64,000 bases of DNA from Gemmatimonadales bacterium UBA2982 (GTDB lineage: Bacteria > Gemmatimonadota > Gemmatimonadetes > Longimicrobiales > Gaopeijiaceae): NCBI GenBank assembly GCA_002347035.1, contig DEAM01000019.1, forward strand, positions 62,001-126,000, read 5' to 3'. Within the stretch, counting starts at the first letter, position 1. Each line of letters opens with the position of its first letter. This document shows, in pieces, positions 1 to 8,024 of this stretch. A program made the translations under genes and the position numbers. Below the pieces are notes generated by a model that did not search any database, was not told where the DNA came from, and saw only the letters and a list, made by a program, of their open reading frames with translations.

Positions 1-801
1 GCCCACAAGCTTGCCGAGCAATACGATGTGCTAATCGCACTCAATACAGACCACTGCCAGCCTGATAAAGCTGAAGAGTTTCTCAAGCCTCTGATCCAAG
101 CCACAGTCGACCGCAGGGCTAAAGGCGAAAATAATCTTTTCCAGAACCATATGCTCGATGCATCGATCCTCTCACTAGAGGACAACCTGGCAATTTCGAC
201 GGAATACCTTCGTCTTTGCTCAACAAATGAGATTGTGCTGGAAGTTGAAGCGGGGGTTGTCGGTGGAGAAGAGGACGGAGCGGCAGGAAGTGAGGATATG
301 CCTGAGGAAAGCCTGTATACAACGCCTGAGGATATGCTAGCTGTGTATGAAGCACTTCATGATTTGGGACCCTTCACCTTTGCTGCCACCTTCGGAAATG
401 TTCACGGCCATTACAAACCTGGTGCTGTAAAACTCAGGCCTGAGATTCTGAAGCATGGTCAGGCCGCAGTCATGGAGAAGTATGGGTCAAATGCCGAGAT
501 GAATCTGGTCTTCCACGGTGGAAGTGGAAGCTTGCTGGAGGAAATTCGCGAGACACTGGACTATGGTGTCATAAAGATGAACGTGGATACCGATACGCAG
601 TACGCGTTCACGCGTCCGATCGTCGACCACATGATGACCAACTATGAGAGCGTACTGAAGATCGACGGGGAAATCGGCAATAAAAAACTGTATGACCCAA
701 GGTCCTACCTTAAGGCTGCTGAAGAATCAATGTCAGCGCGTGTGTGTGTAGCCTGCAGCGACTTACTGAGTGCGGGAAATACGCTCTTCAGACAGATCTA
801 G
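1..801 (+). CDS. fba: fructose-bisphosphate aldolase class II (5' truncated by window)
   Basis: Cleaves fructose-1,6-bisphosphate to dihydroxyacetone phosphate and glyceraldehyde-3-phosphate in cytoplasmic glycolysis/gluconeogenesis. The frame is open from base 1, so the N-terminus lies outside the window and about 266 residues are visible. The Zn-binding TDHC motif is at visible residues 16-19. GGEEDG, SFGNVHG-type AATFGNVHG, FHGGSGS and NVDTDTQ motifs follow in the order of the long class IIa (E. coli FbaA) subfamily. It ends in a TAG at 799-801. It faces the OsmC gene convergently. A class I fructose-1,6-bisphosphatase gene lies at the far end of the window. Identification is secure; only the missing start is unknown. 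Confidence 0.95.
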   Translation, partial: AHKLAEQYDVLIALNTDHCQPDKAEEFLKPLIQATVDRRAKGENNLFQNHMLDASILSLEDNLAISTEYLRLCSTNEIVLEVEAGVVGGEEDGAAGSEDMPEESLYTTPEDMLAVYEALHDLGPFTFAATFGNVHGHYKPGAVKLRPEILKHGQAAVMEKYGSNAEMNLVFHGGSGSLLEEIRETLDYGVIKMNVDTDTQYAFTRPIVDHMMTNYESVLKIDGEIGNKKLYDPRSYLKAAEESMSARVCVACSDLLSAGNTLFRQI

Positions 802-894
802 TCGAGCGATATGTGCAGGCCTCCTAGAAGCCCAAATAGCTATGCCCTATCTCTATATAATGCAGTTATATAAAGATCATACCTAAGGTCTTAC

Positions 895-918
895 ATTAAT
901 AAGACACTAGTGGTGTCT
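895..918 (-). terminator. possible terminator hairpin after the OsmC gene
   Basis: Read on the minus strand, a 6-bp stem (AGACAC/GTGTCT, 913-918 with 902-907) and a 5-nt loop begin within the OsmC stop region. A short TATTAAT tail follows. The T tract is interrupted, so it is a weak rho-independent candidate. Confidence 0.35.
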
Positions 919-1379
919 CAGTTATCTAACTGACACTCGGTTGTAATATCGATTGATGTGTATATGCTCCGATAGACTGGACACCTTTCAGCGTGAATTT
1001 CGTGCGCACGCTCAACGACTTTCCGGTCCTCTTCGCCAGCCTTCAAGCGGTAGACGACGTGGATCTTTCGGATCATGAGCACGCCTTCATCCTTCTCCAC
1101 TTCTCCATGCACATCAGCTGTTAGCGCCCCACCACTTGCATTGATCCCGCGCGCCTCCAGCGCGCCTCCGAAGGTCCCGATCAGTCAGCCGCCAGTAGCA
1201 GCGATGACATAGTCGAGCGTAGTCGTAATATCGCGCTCAGGCTCGACGCCGTAATGCTCCTTAATTGCCCCGTGGACTCCGAACTCCACAGGCCCTTCAT
1301 GAGCGGGCAACCAGGCATGACGGAAGGTTCCTTTAATACGGTCAATCCGGATGTCTGCTGAATAAACGACTTCGGACAT
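918..1379 (-). CDS. OsmC-family protein, probable selenoprotein (in-frame TGA = Sec65)
   Basis: Two open segments, 1379-1188 and 1184-918, are in one frame and separated only by a TGA at 1187-1185. Joined, they give a 153-residue protein with a full OsmC/YhfA-type fold pattern: an N-terminal strand region, then DYVIAATGG-(TGA)-LIGTFGGALEARG, and a C-terminal ERCPVYRS motif with Cys133. In OsmC-family peroxidases the residue after the Gly-Gly here is the peroxidatic Cys, and it pairs with the Cys of the CPV motif. The TGA therefore sits exactly on the catalytic Cys codon, the classic Cys-to-Sec replacement. Reading resumes with intact family sequence and no other lesion. The ATG at 1379 is preceded by a GGGGA stretch. 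Family role: reduction of organic hydroperoxides in the cytoplasm. The alternative is a nonsense-mutated pseudogene. SelA/B/C/D genes are not in this window. Confidence 0.8.
1143..1187 (-). promoter_or_regulatory. putative bacterial SECIS element inside the OsmC gene
   Basis: Directly downstream of the in-frame UGA (1187-1185), 19 nt of mRNA lead to a perfect 6-bp GC stem (GCGCGC, 1165-1160, with 1154-1149). The apical loop is UGGAG (1159-1155). A GAUC/GAUC pairing (1182-1179 with 1146-1143) can close a lower helix. The loop starts 25 nt after the UGA and has G at its second position, which fits the usual bacterial SECIS geometry as I know it. SelB binding is inferred. Confidence 0.6.
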
Positions 1380-1490
1380 GTATTCCCCAACAATTAAAGT
1401 TCAGGCATTCTGAGCTAAACTTCAGGCTCAAGCAACGCCCTCTGCTCACACAGCAACCTGACGTAAGGCCCCCACTCCTGAGAATAGCTT

Positions 1491-1522
1491 TTGCAATTTT
1501 CATGTCTTCGGTTTATCTTCGG
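1491..1522 (+). promoter_or_regulatory. dnaE2 promoter with putative LexA operator
   Basis: A sigma70-like promoter is visible: TTGCAA (1491-1496), 17-nt spacer, TATCTT (1514-1519). A direct repeat TTCGG-N6-TTCGG (1507-1511 and 1518-1522) overlaps the spacer and the -10 box. The same 11-bp-period repeat occurs twice before lexA in this window. A direct-repeat LexA box with 11-bp period is known from alphaproteobacteria (GTTC-N7-GTTC); assigning this one to LexA is my inference. Confidence 0.55.
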
Positions 1523-1548
1523 CTTTCGCGCTCGAAGGGAGAAGCGAG

Positions 1549-4500
1549 ATGAAGAGCGCCAGGTATGGAGGTACTGTGACGATTCCCTACGTGGAGCTTC
1601 ATTGTCACTCGGGATTCTCATTTTTAGATGGTGCCTCGCACCCCGAAGAATTAGTACTCAGAGCAGTCCAACTCGGATACCCTGCCCTCGCGTTAACCGA
1701 CCACAATGGGCTTTATGGCTCAATGGAGTTCGCACGCACGGCACATGAGTTTGGCATCCAGCCGATTACCGGAGCAGAGGTAACACTCAGAGAATGCTTT
1801 CCAGGTATTGAAGAACCTAAAAATGGCTACCACATCACCCTTTTAGCTGAAAACCCAGTCGGGTACGCCAACCTCTGTCGCCTACTCACGGAAGCACACA
1901 TGGGCTCAGCGCGTACTGACCCTCGGCTTCAGCTCGAATCGCTTCTAGAACTCGCACAGGGTCTCATTCTACTCACGGGATGTCGTAAAAGCCCTGTGGC
2001 AGCCGCTCTTAGCTCCTCAGTGGCAGAAGCCGAAAAACTCACGAAGCAACTCATCACAGCATTCGGGCCCGGAAACGTCTTCATGGAACTGCAGGATAAT
2101 ACAATCAAGGGAGATGCAGCCCGAAATAAAGGGCTTGCACGATTGGCTGGACGACTGGGACTCGGCGTCGTTGCAACTGGAAACGTGCACTATCATAGTC
2201 CCGAAAAACATCGGCTACAGGATGTACTGGTCTCAATCCGCAACCGTACTACGCTCGATGGTGCACATGCCGCAAGAAAAGCCAATAGCCTCTTCCACCT
2301 TTTGCCACCATGGGAAGTAAGCCACCGTTTCCAGAGCCGTCCTGAAGCCCTCACAAATACGCTTCTGATTGCCGAGCGGTGCAGCGCATTTAACCTGACG
2401 GAAGATCTAGGTTACGAGTTCCCTGACTTTGAAGGTTCAGGAGATGGCAAGGCGCTCGGAACACTCACTGAAATCTGTCAGGCAAAGATCAGCAAGCTAT
2501 ACGAACCTGGAAGCGATGAAGAAAAGGATGCGAAAGAACGACTAGTTACAGAGCTCAGCCTAGTCGACCTACATGGCCTCAGCGGTTTTTTCCTAGTCTA
2601 CCGAGACATCATGAACCTGGCTGCCCAAGTCAGCTGTGAAGTGCGTGGCGACTCTCCTAGAGCCCGCTCAGGTCTTCCTCCGGGCCGTGGACGAGGCTCC
2701 TCAGTCTCCTCAATCATCTGCTATCTGATCGGACTCTCCCATGTCGATCCAGTTAAGAACAATCTCTTCCTAGGTCGGTTTCTCAATGAAGCGCTCAGGA
2801 CCGTGCCCGACATTGACCTCGATTTCCCTAGAGATATACGCGAAGAGCTGATCCTCAAGGTTTATGAGAAGTATGGCTACGAGCACACAGGGCTCGTATG
2901 CACATTCCCCACGTACCAGCTCAAGTCTGCAGTACGCGAGATCGGCAAAGCTCTGGACCTCCCGCCTGGAGAGATCGAGAAGCTTTCCAAGCTGGCTGAG
3001 CACCGCTCTGCCTCGCGACTCACTGAAGAGATCGCCACGTTGCCTGAGTTCAAAAATCGAGCTGATTCCCAGCTCTGGAAACTTCTCGGAGACCTGGCAG
3101 AAGATATCTCCGGTCTGCCCCGCCACATCTCACAGCACGTAGGCGGCATGATCATCTCAAGCCGGCCACTTTTAGAGATCGTACCGTTGGAGCCTGCTGC
3201 CCTAGATGGACGTGTACTGTGCCAGTGGGATAAAGACTCATGCGACGACGCAGGTTTCATCAAGATTGATTTTCTTGCGCTTGGCATGCTATCGCTCGTT
3301 GAGGAAAGCATCGACCTGATCGCCGAACGTGGTACTGCTGGCAAACTCAGAGAAGCACCGGATCTTTCACGAATCAATCTTGATGACCCGGCTATCTACG
3401 ACCGGATTTGTTCTGGAGATACCGTCGGGCTCTTCCAGATCGAGAGTCGAGCGCAAATCCAAATGCTTCGTCGCACTCGACCTAGAAACCTGGATGATCT
3501 TGCCGTCCAAGTAGCGATCGTACGCCCAGGACCAATTGTCGGTGGCGCAGTAAATCCATACGTGCGCCGCCGTGAAATGCTAAGAGAGACTCCTGGATAC
3601 AAAGTGACCTATCAGCACCCGTTACTTGAAGAGGCGCTGGGAGAAACCTTGGGTGTCATCATCTACCAGGATCAGGTACTCAAAGTTTGCCAAGCACTTG
3701 CCAGCTTCACGGACGGACAGGCTGAGAGCCTGAGGCGGGCAATGAGTCGTAAGCGATCTAAGGAGGCGCTCGCCGCACACTGGAACGCATTCCGCGAAGG
3801 TGCTCTTACGAATGGTGTTGATGAAACAATCGCTCGCGAGGTATTCGCACAGGTGACCGCATTTTCTGAATTTGGCTTCCCCAAATCGCACGCTTCTGCA
3901 TTTGCTCTGCTAGCATATCAATCCGCCTGGCTTCGCCATTACTACCCGATCGAGTTCTACGTGGGACTGTTCAATAACCAACCAATGGGGTTTTACTCAC
4001 TGGATGCTCTGGGCCGCGACGCGCGTCGGAACGGCATCAAAACCCTCCTGCCAGATGTGAACCAGAGTAAAGTTGTATGCACAGCAGAGGGTAATGATCT
4101 GCGTATTGGCTTAGGCTTCGTGCGAGGATGGGGTGCAGACGTCGCCAGAAAGGTCGTCCGAGAGCGTGAACGGAGTGGTCCCTACCGATCTCTGATTGAC
4201 TTCCTGCGTCGCACCCCAGCCACTCTCAAACGCCCCGCGATCGAAAACCTAATCTGGGTAGGCGGATTCGGAGGTCTGGGCCTCACACGACGAGAGCTGC
4301 TCTGGCAGACCGGTCTTTGGATGGGACCTGAAACTGACAACCAGCGTTCCAGTAGTCGGGAAAACCACACACAAATGGAACTCACTCTCGAAAATCCTTA
4401 CGCCGAGATAAGGTTCCCAGACCTGGACCCCACCGAAAAGATGATCGCTGAGTACCGCATGTTACGCTTTTCGGCTGAGCTACATCCTCTCAAGCTCCTC

Positions 4501-5031
4501 CAAAATGCTCTGCCCGCAGGCACCGTTTCTTCCGATCGCTTAACACATCTTCAACAGGGAAGCACGGTGCATGTGGTTGGGCTCGTGACGACACGTCAAA
4601 GGCCTAGCACAGCCAAAGGCTATGTATTTGTTCTCATGGAAGATGAGCACGGCCCTATTAATGTGATTGTTAAACCTGATGTCTACGCACAAAACTCTTC
4701 TGCGGTGCGCATGGAGCCTTTCCTCGCCGTGCGTGGCAGGCTACAGAAAGACGGTGCGACGTTGAACATCATTGCACATCAGGTAGAAACCTTGCGTGTA
4801 CCTGGGACACCGATACACGTCCGACGCCCTTCACACTCGCACGATACTAATAACAAGAGCCAGAATGAGTTGGCCAACCTTAGTGAAAACCTCAACGGCT
4901 TTTCGGAAATCCAAACATCACCACCCGACACTATGGAATATTGGACTGATTCTGGACGCTCCGCCCCAAGCCCGTTCCGCTACCTCACTGCACTTCGACA
5001 GAGCCCACCGGAAATCAAGAGCTTCGGCTAG
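1549..5031 (+). CDS. dnaE2: error-prone DNA polymerase III alpha subunit (DnaE2/ImuC type)
   Basis: 1160-residue C-family polymerase, somewhat longer than usual for DnaE2. The PHP domain is at the N-terminus (ELHCH with His18 and His20, then TDHNG and GAEVTL). The catalytic PDIDLDF motif is near residues 420-426, a helix-hairpin-helix region follows, and an OB-fold lies near 1005-1090 (GSTVHVVGLV onward). In the absence of ImuA and ImuB in this window I assign DnaE2 rather than replicative DnaE from the small PHP domain and the DnaE2-like C-terminus. Family role: SOS-induced translesion synthesis and damage mutagenesis. The ATG at 1549 has GGGAGA seven bases upstream; a GTG at 1576 is a weaker alternative. 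The preceding promoter carries a putative LexA operator, consistent with SOS control. Confidence 0.93.
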   Translation: MKSARYGGTVTIPYVELHCHSGFSFLDGASHPEELVLRAVQLGYPALALTDHNGLYGSMEFARTAHEFGIQPITGAEVTLRECFPGIEEPKNGYHITLLAENPVGYANLCRLLTEAHMGSARTDPRLQLESLLELAQGLILLTGCRKSPVAAALSSSVAEAEKLTKQLITAFGPGNVFMELQDNTIKGDAARNKGLARLAGRLGLGVVATGNVHYHSPEKHRLQDVLVSIRNRTTLDGAHAARKANSLFHLLPPWEVSHRFQSRPEALTNTLLIAERCSAFNLTEDLGYEFPDFEGSGDGKALGTLTEICQAKISKLYEPGSDEEKDAKERLVTELSLVDLHGLSGFFLVYRDIMNLAAQVSCEVRGDSPRARSGLPPGRGRGSSVSSIICYLIGLSHVDPVKNNLFLGRFLNEALRTVPDIDLDFPRDIREELILKVYEKYGYEHTGLVCTFPTYQLKSAVREIGKALDLPPGEIEKLSKLAEHRSASRLTEEIATLPEFKNRADSQLWKLLGDLAEDISGLPRHISQHVGGMIISSRPLLEIVPLEPAALDGRVLCQWDKDSCDDAGFIKIDFLALGMLSLVEESIDLIAERGTAGKLREAPDLSRINLDDPAIYDRICSGDTVGLFQIESRAQIQMLRRTRPRNLDDLAVQVAIVRPGPIVGGAVNPYVRRREMLRETPGYKVTYQHPLLEEALGETLGVIIYQDQVLKVCQALASFTDGQAESLRRAMSRKRSKEALAAHWNAFREGALTNGVDETIAREVFAQVTAFSEFGFPKSHASAFALLAYQSAWLRHYYPIEFYVGLFNNQPMGFYSLDALGRDARRNGIKTLLPDVNQSKVVCTAEGNDLRIGLGFVRGWGADVARKVVRERERSGPYRSLIDFLRRTPATLKRPAIENLIWVGGFGGLGLTRRELLWQTGLWMGPETDNQRSSSRENHTQMELTLENPYAEIRFPDLDPTEKMIAEYRMLRFSAELHPLKLLQNALPAGTVSSDRLTHLQQGSTVHVVGLVTTRQRPSTAKGYVFVLMEDEHGPINVIVKPDVYAQNSSAVRMEPFLAVRGRLQKDGATLNIIAHQVETLRVPGTPIHVRRPSHSHDTNNKSQNELANLSENLNGFSEIQTSPPDTMEYWTDSGRSAPSPFRYLTALRQSPPEIKSFG

Positions 5032-5054
5032 GATACCTTGCGGCACCACACCCC

Positions 5055-5069
5055 GTATGCTTTGCATAC
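5055..5069. terminator. palindrome between convergent dnaE2 and M1 peptidase genes
   Basis: GTATGC-TTT-GCATAC forms a 6-bp stem with a 3-nt loop in the 63-bp gap between two convergent genes. There is no T tract on either side, so this is only a weak bidirectional terminator candidate. Confidence 0.25.
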
Positions 5070-5094
5070 TCAACAACGGAAAAGCTAAAAGTGC

Positions 5095-7107
5095 TTAACC
5101 CTGAGGCCAGAAATTGTTAGTCCGGTCGATGTCGGGTGCGTAACCAGAAGGATCCACTTCGACCCGGGTGACCGCGCCCACACCGGGCTCGACCTCGATC
5201 TCGTAGGTTGTATTGCCTGCAAGCCAGTGGTCGACTGGAATCTCGTATGTGAAATCCTGCCTGGTTGATGTACGAATGCGAACTGTGGCTGGGAATGGGG
5301 CCACCCCGAGATCATCAATGACAATCCTTGCGCCGCCACCAGTAAGCGGTCTTACCTCACGCACTGCGTGATCAAGAGTCCAAGTCTCGTAGTAAAAGGC
5401 CGTCCAGAACCAATCTAGGTCTTCTTCTGCAAAACGTTCGAATGTTGCGAAAAAGTCCCAGGGAGTTGGGTGCTTGTAGGCCCACTCTGAGATGAATGTC
5501 TGATAGGCCTCCTCCCAAATTGCCCGACCCATCACTTCACGGAGTGCGACCATAAGTGCAGCAGGCTTCCAGTACGAAGCGTTACCGTAGCCCGGTCCTG
5601 GCTCGTACCAATCGCCGTGACGCATCATGCTTTGTTCTTGCCCGGTGAGTGCTGTCTGAATGAATCCCTGGGCATCGATCCTGTGATGATCAACACCAGG
5701 CCAAAGCTCAATCTCACTCTGGTTCTCTAGGTAGGTTGTCGCGCCCTCATCCATCCAGGCATGCCGCTTTTCATTCGTGCCAACAATCATGGGAACCCAC
5801 ATGTGACCAAGCTCGTGCGAGGTCACGCTAAAAAGAGCCTGTCCGTCCTGTCCCTCATAACCACCCATAAGGGTTAGCATCGGAAATTCCATGCCCCCAT
5901 TTATGATGCCCTCACCTTCGACAGATGTCATATGCGGCCAGGGATATGAGAGGCCGGTATACTGCGAATGGAATTCGATCGATTGCTTTGCATACTGCCA
6001 CTCTTCTGCCCATAGCGGAGCCCGTTCCTCTCTCCAAAACGAGTGGATGAGTACGCGATCATCTTCCCCATCACCATCTCGATCCGGAACGAGTGCAGAC
6101 GTCGCGTCCCAGCGTTGTACATTGGAAGCAGTCCAGGCAAAATCACGGACATTGTCCGCAGAGAACCGATACGTCAGCCAACCGTTTGTTCCAGACGCAG
6201 TCACTGTACCCGCATCTCTTTCAGGCTGCCCAGCAATTGTCACTAGGTCATCTGAGGCACCCGCCTCAGCAATCCTATCTAGCGTGATCGCTGAATAGAC
6301 TTCTTCAGGGTTATCGAGGGTGCCAGTTGCCATCACACTCCAATTCTCAGGCACAGACAGCGCAGCAGTGTAATCGGCAAATCCATAGTAGAACTCGCTG
6401 GTCCCAAGAAATGGATCTGCATTCCATAAAACCAGATCATCGAGTAACACCATCTTCGGAAACCAGTAGGCGATGAAATAGATCTCACGATCCGAATGCC
6501 CCATCCGCTCGCCTGCGCCCTTTTGGGGAACTGAGAACTTCCATCCAATTTCGAGCTGCAGGGTATCACCTTCCTCTACCGGATTCTCTGTTCGGAGCTG
6601 CATGATGGTTCCACGAACTTCATAACCAGGACCATCTTCGTCAGAGTCTTCCTCAAGCAACTGGCCGTTTGCTGATACACTCGTGAGCGTTACTCCACCC
6701 GTAATCTCTACGGACTCATTTCTCGGGGACCCTTCCTTGTGGATGTTCTGGTGCAGATGGATTAACACAGACGGGAGGGTAGCTGGGGCATTATTCACAT
6801 ATCGGATACGGACTGTGCCCTCAAGCTCTCCCGTTGTCGTATCAAGCCTCCCTTCGATGTCATAGGAGGTGTCCTGCTGCCACATGTTACCCGGGCTTCC
6901 ATCTTCACTTCTCCAGCCACGGTCTAGCGCCCGTTGATACCCCATTGGTGGTGTGACTGCAGCGGGAATTGCTCGAGCGACACGGGCGGTATCCGTCTGG
7001 GAAGCGGCAGGTGCTGCAAAACAGATGATGACAGCAACCACCGCAGCCGTAATAGCCACCTTGGAACTACTAGAGAGATAGGCCTCGTAGATCATCGGCT
7101 TTCTCAA
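5095..7107 (-). CDS. secreted M1-family zinc metallopeptidase
   Basis: 670 residues with an N-terminal hydrophobic segment (residues about 16-35, ending in PAASQ), consistent with export. The gluzincin site is complete: H431-E-x-x-H435 and E454 nineteen residues after the second His. The upstream GGMEFP element corresponds to the GAMEN exopeptidase loop. Family role: aminopeptidase acting on peptides, here in the periplasm or outside the cell. The loop deviates from the canonical GAMEN, so substrate specificity is open. The start ATG overlaps the stop of the upstream MBL gene by 4 bp, so the two are co-transcribed. Confidence 0.92.
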   Translation of the reverse strand: MRKPMIYEAYLSSSSKVAITAAVVAVIICFAAPAASQTDTARVARAIPAAVTPPMGYQRALDRGWRSEDGSPGNMWQQDTSYDIEGRLDTTTGELEGTVRIRYVNNAPATLPSVLIHLHQNIHKEGSPRNESVEITGGVTLTSVSANGQLLEEDSDEDGPGYEVRGTIMQLRTENPVEEGDTLQLEIGWKFSVPQKGAGERMGHSDREIYFIAYWFPKMVLLDDLVLWNADPFLGTSEFYYGFADYTAALSVPENWSVMATGTLDNPEEVYSAITLDRIAEAGASDDLVTIAGQPERDAGTVTASGTNGWLTYRFSADNVRDFAWTASNVQRWDATSALVPDRDGDGEDDRVLIHSFWREERAPLWAEEWQYAKQSIEFHSQYTGLSYPWPHMTSVEGEGIINGGMEFPMLTLMGGYEGQDGQALFSVTSHELGHMWVPMIVGTNEKRHAWMDEGATTYLENQSEIELWPGVDHHRIDAQGFIQTALTGQEQSMMRHGDWYEPGPGYGNASYWKPAALMVALREVMGRAIWEEAYQTFISEWAYKHPTPWDFFATFERFAEEDLDWFWTAFYYETWTLDHAVREVRPLTGGGARIVIDDLGVAPFPATVRIRTSTRQDFTYEIPVDHWLAGNTTYEIEVEPGVGAVTRVEVDPSGYAPDIDRTNNFWPQG

Positions 7108-7985
7108 GAGTTTCGTTCGAGGTAGAAGGCCACACCTGCCCAGTCAGTCGCAGGTGGAAACACTTCCAGAAACTTCGTCGTCTTGTCCATCCCTAAAAAG
7201 CCCTCAAGCTCATCTCTGACCTCCTGACCAAATGCTTGCATATCGCCTTCATCACCAGACCTCATGCAGGCTCGCACCCGATCCTCTAATGCCTGCAGGT
7301 GTTTCTTGAATTGGATACGACAAGACTCTACATCCGAGCGAAAACCGAAATGGGTGGCTGCAAAGCACTCAGGTCCGATAATTCGAATCTCCTCCAAAGT
7401 CTCGTGCCAAGCCTTCAGGTCAACCGCAGGTGGTGGTGTGGCTCCATACGGAGGAGAGCCCGACAGGACGATCCCCATGCTGTCACCGGCAAAGAGCGTC
7501 CCGTCACGCTCATCCAGGTATGCAACATGGTGTGAAATATGCCCCGGAGTCGATTCTGGGCGGAGCCCTTTCCAGGGCCCCGGATCTCCTGGACCCCAAG
7601 AATTGATCCGACCAGGCGGAACCGGTTTCACATCGCCCCAGAATCTGTCATGTGAGTCTCCAAAGGTCCGTCTCGTGCTCGCTACCAACCTTTCGGGATT
7701 CACCATGTGTGTCGTGGCATCCTTGTGGACATGAACGGTCACACTTGGAAACCGCTCCACAAGGTGACCCGTCGCACCCGCGTGGTCTAGGTGGATGTGT
7801 GTTAGCATGATATGGTGCAGATCCGCGGAGCCGATACCATACGAATTGAGCTGCTGAATTAGTCGATCCAGGGTAGTGCTAGGGCCGGGGTCCACGATGG
7901 TAGGCTCCTCTGCGTCGAGGAGGTAGCAAGCAATTGCACCCTCGAGGTCGAGGTGCAAAAGATCAATGCAGACTGGCACGCTCAC
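7104..7985 (-). CDS. MBL-fold metallo-hydrolase
   Basis: 293-residue metallo-beta-lactamase superfamily hydrolase. The metal-binding motif HIHLDH is near residues 63-68. Further metal ligands are expected at the HISHHVAYL His, the FAGDSMG Asp and the AATHFG His. Overall it resembles glyoxalase II-like/lactonase-like MBL proteins, but nothing visible fixes the substrate. The start is a GTG at 7985; the gene ends overlapping the M1 peptidase start by 4 bp. No signal peptide is seen, so it is likely cytoplasmic. Confidence 0.88.
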   Translation of the reverse strand: MSVPVCIDLLHLDLEGAIACYLLDAEEPTIVDPGPSTTLDRLIQQLNSYGIGSADLHHIMLTHIHLDHAGATGHLVERFPSVTVHVHKDATTHMVNPERLVASTRRTFGDSHDRFWGDVKPVPPGRINSWGPGDPGPWKGLRPESTPGHISHHVAYLDERDGTLFAGDSMGIVLSGSPPYGATPPPAVDLKAWHETLEEIRIIGPECFAATHFGFRSDVESCRIQFKKHLQALEDRVRACMRSGDEGDMQAFGQEVRDELEGFLGMDKTTKFLEVFPPATDWAGVAFYLERNS

Positions 7986-8024
7986 CTCACCGTCCCATGT
8001 AGTAGCTCGGTGTTTGGGTTGTTA

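Noticed and set aside
918..1379. Reading the OsmC locus as two separate small genes or a simple pseudogene
   Set aside because: Both pieces share one frame, are separated only by TGA at the catalytic Cys codon, and together give one complete family protein. Sec insertion explains all of this better.
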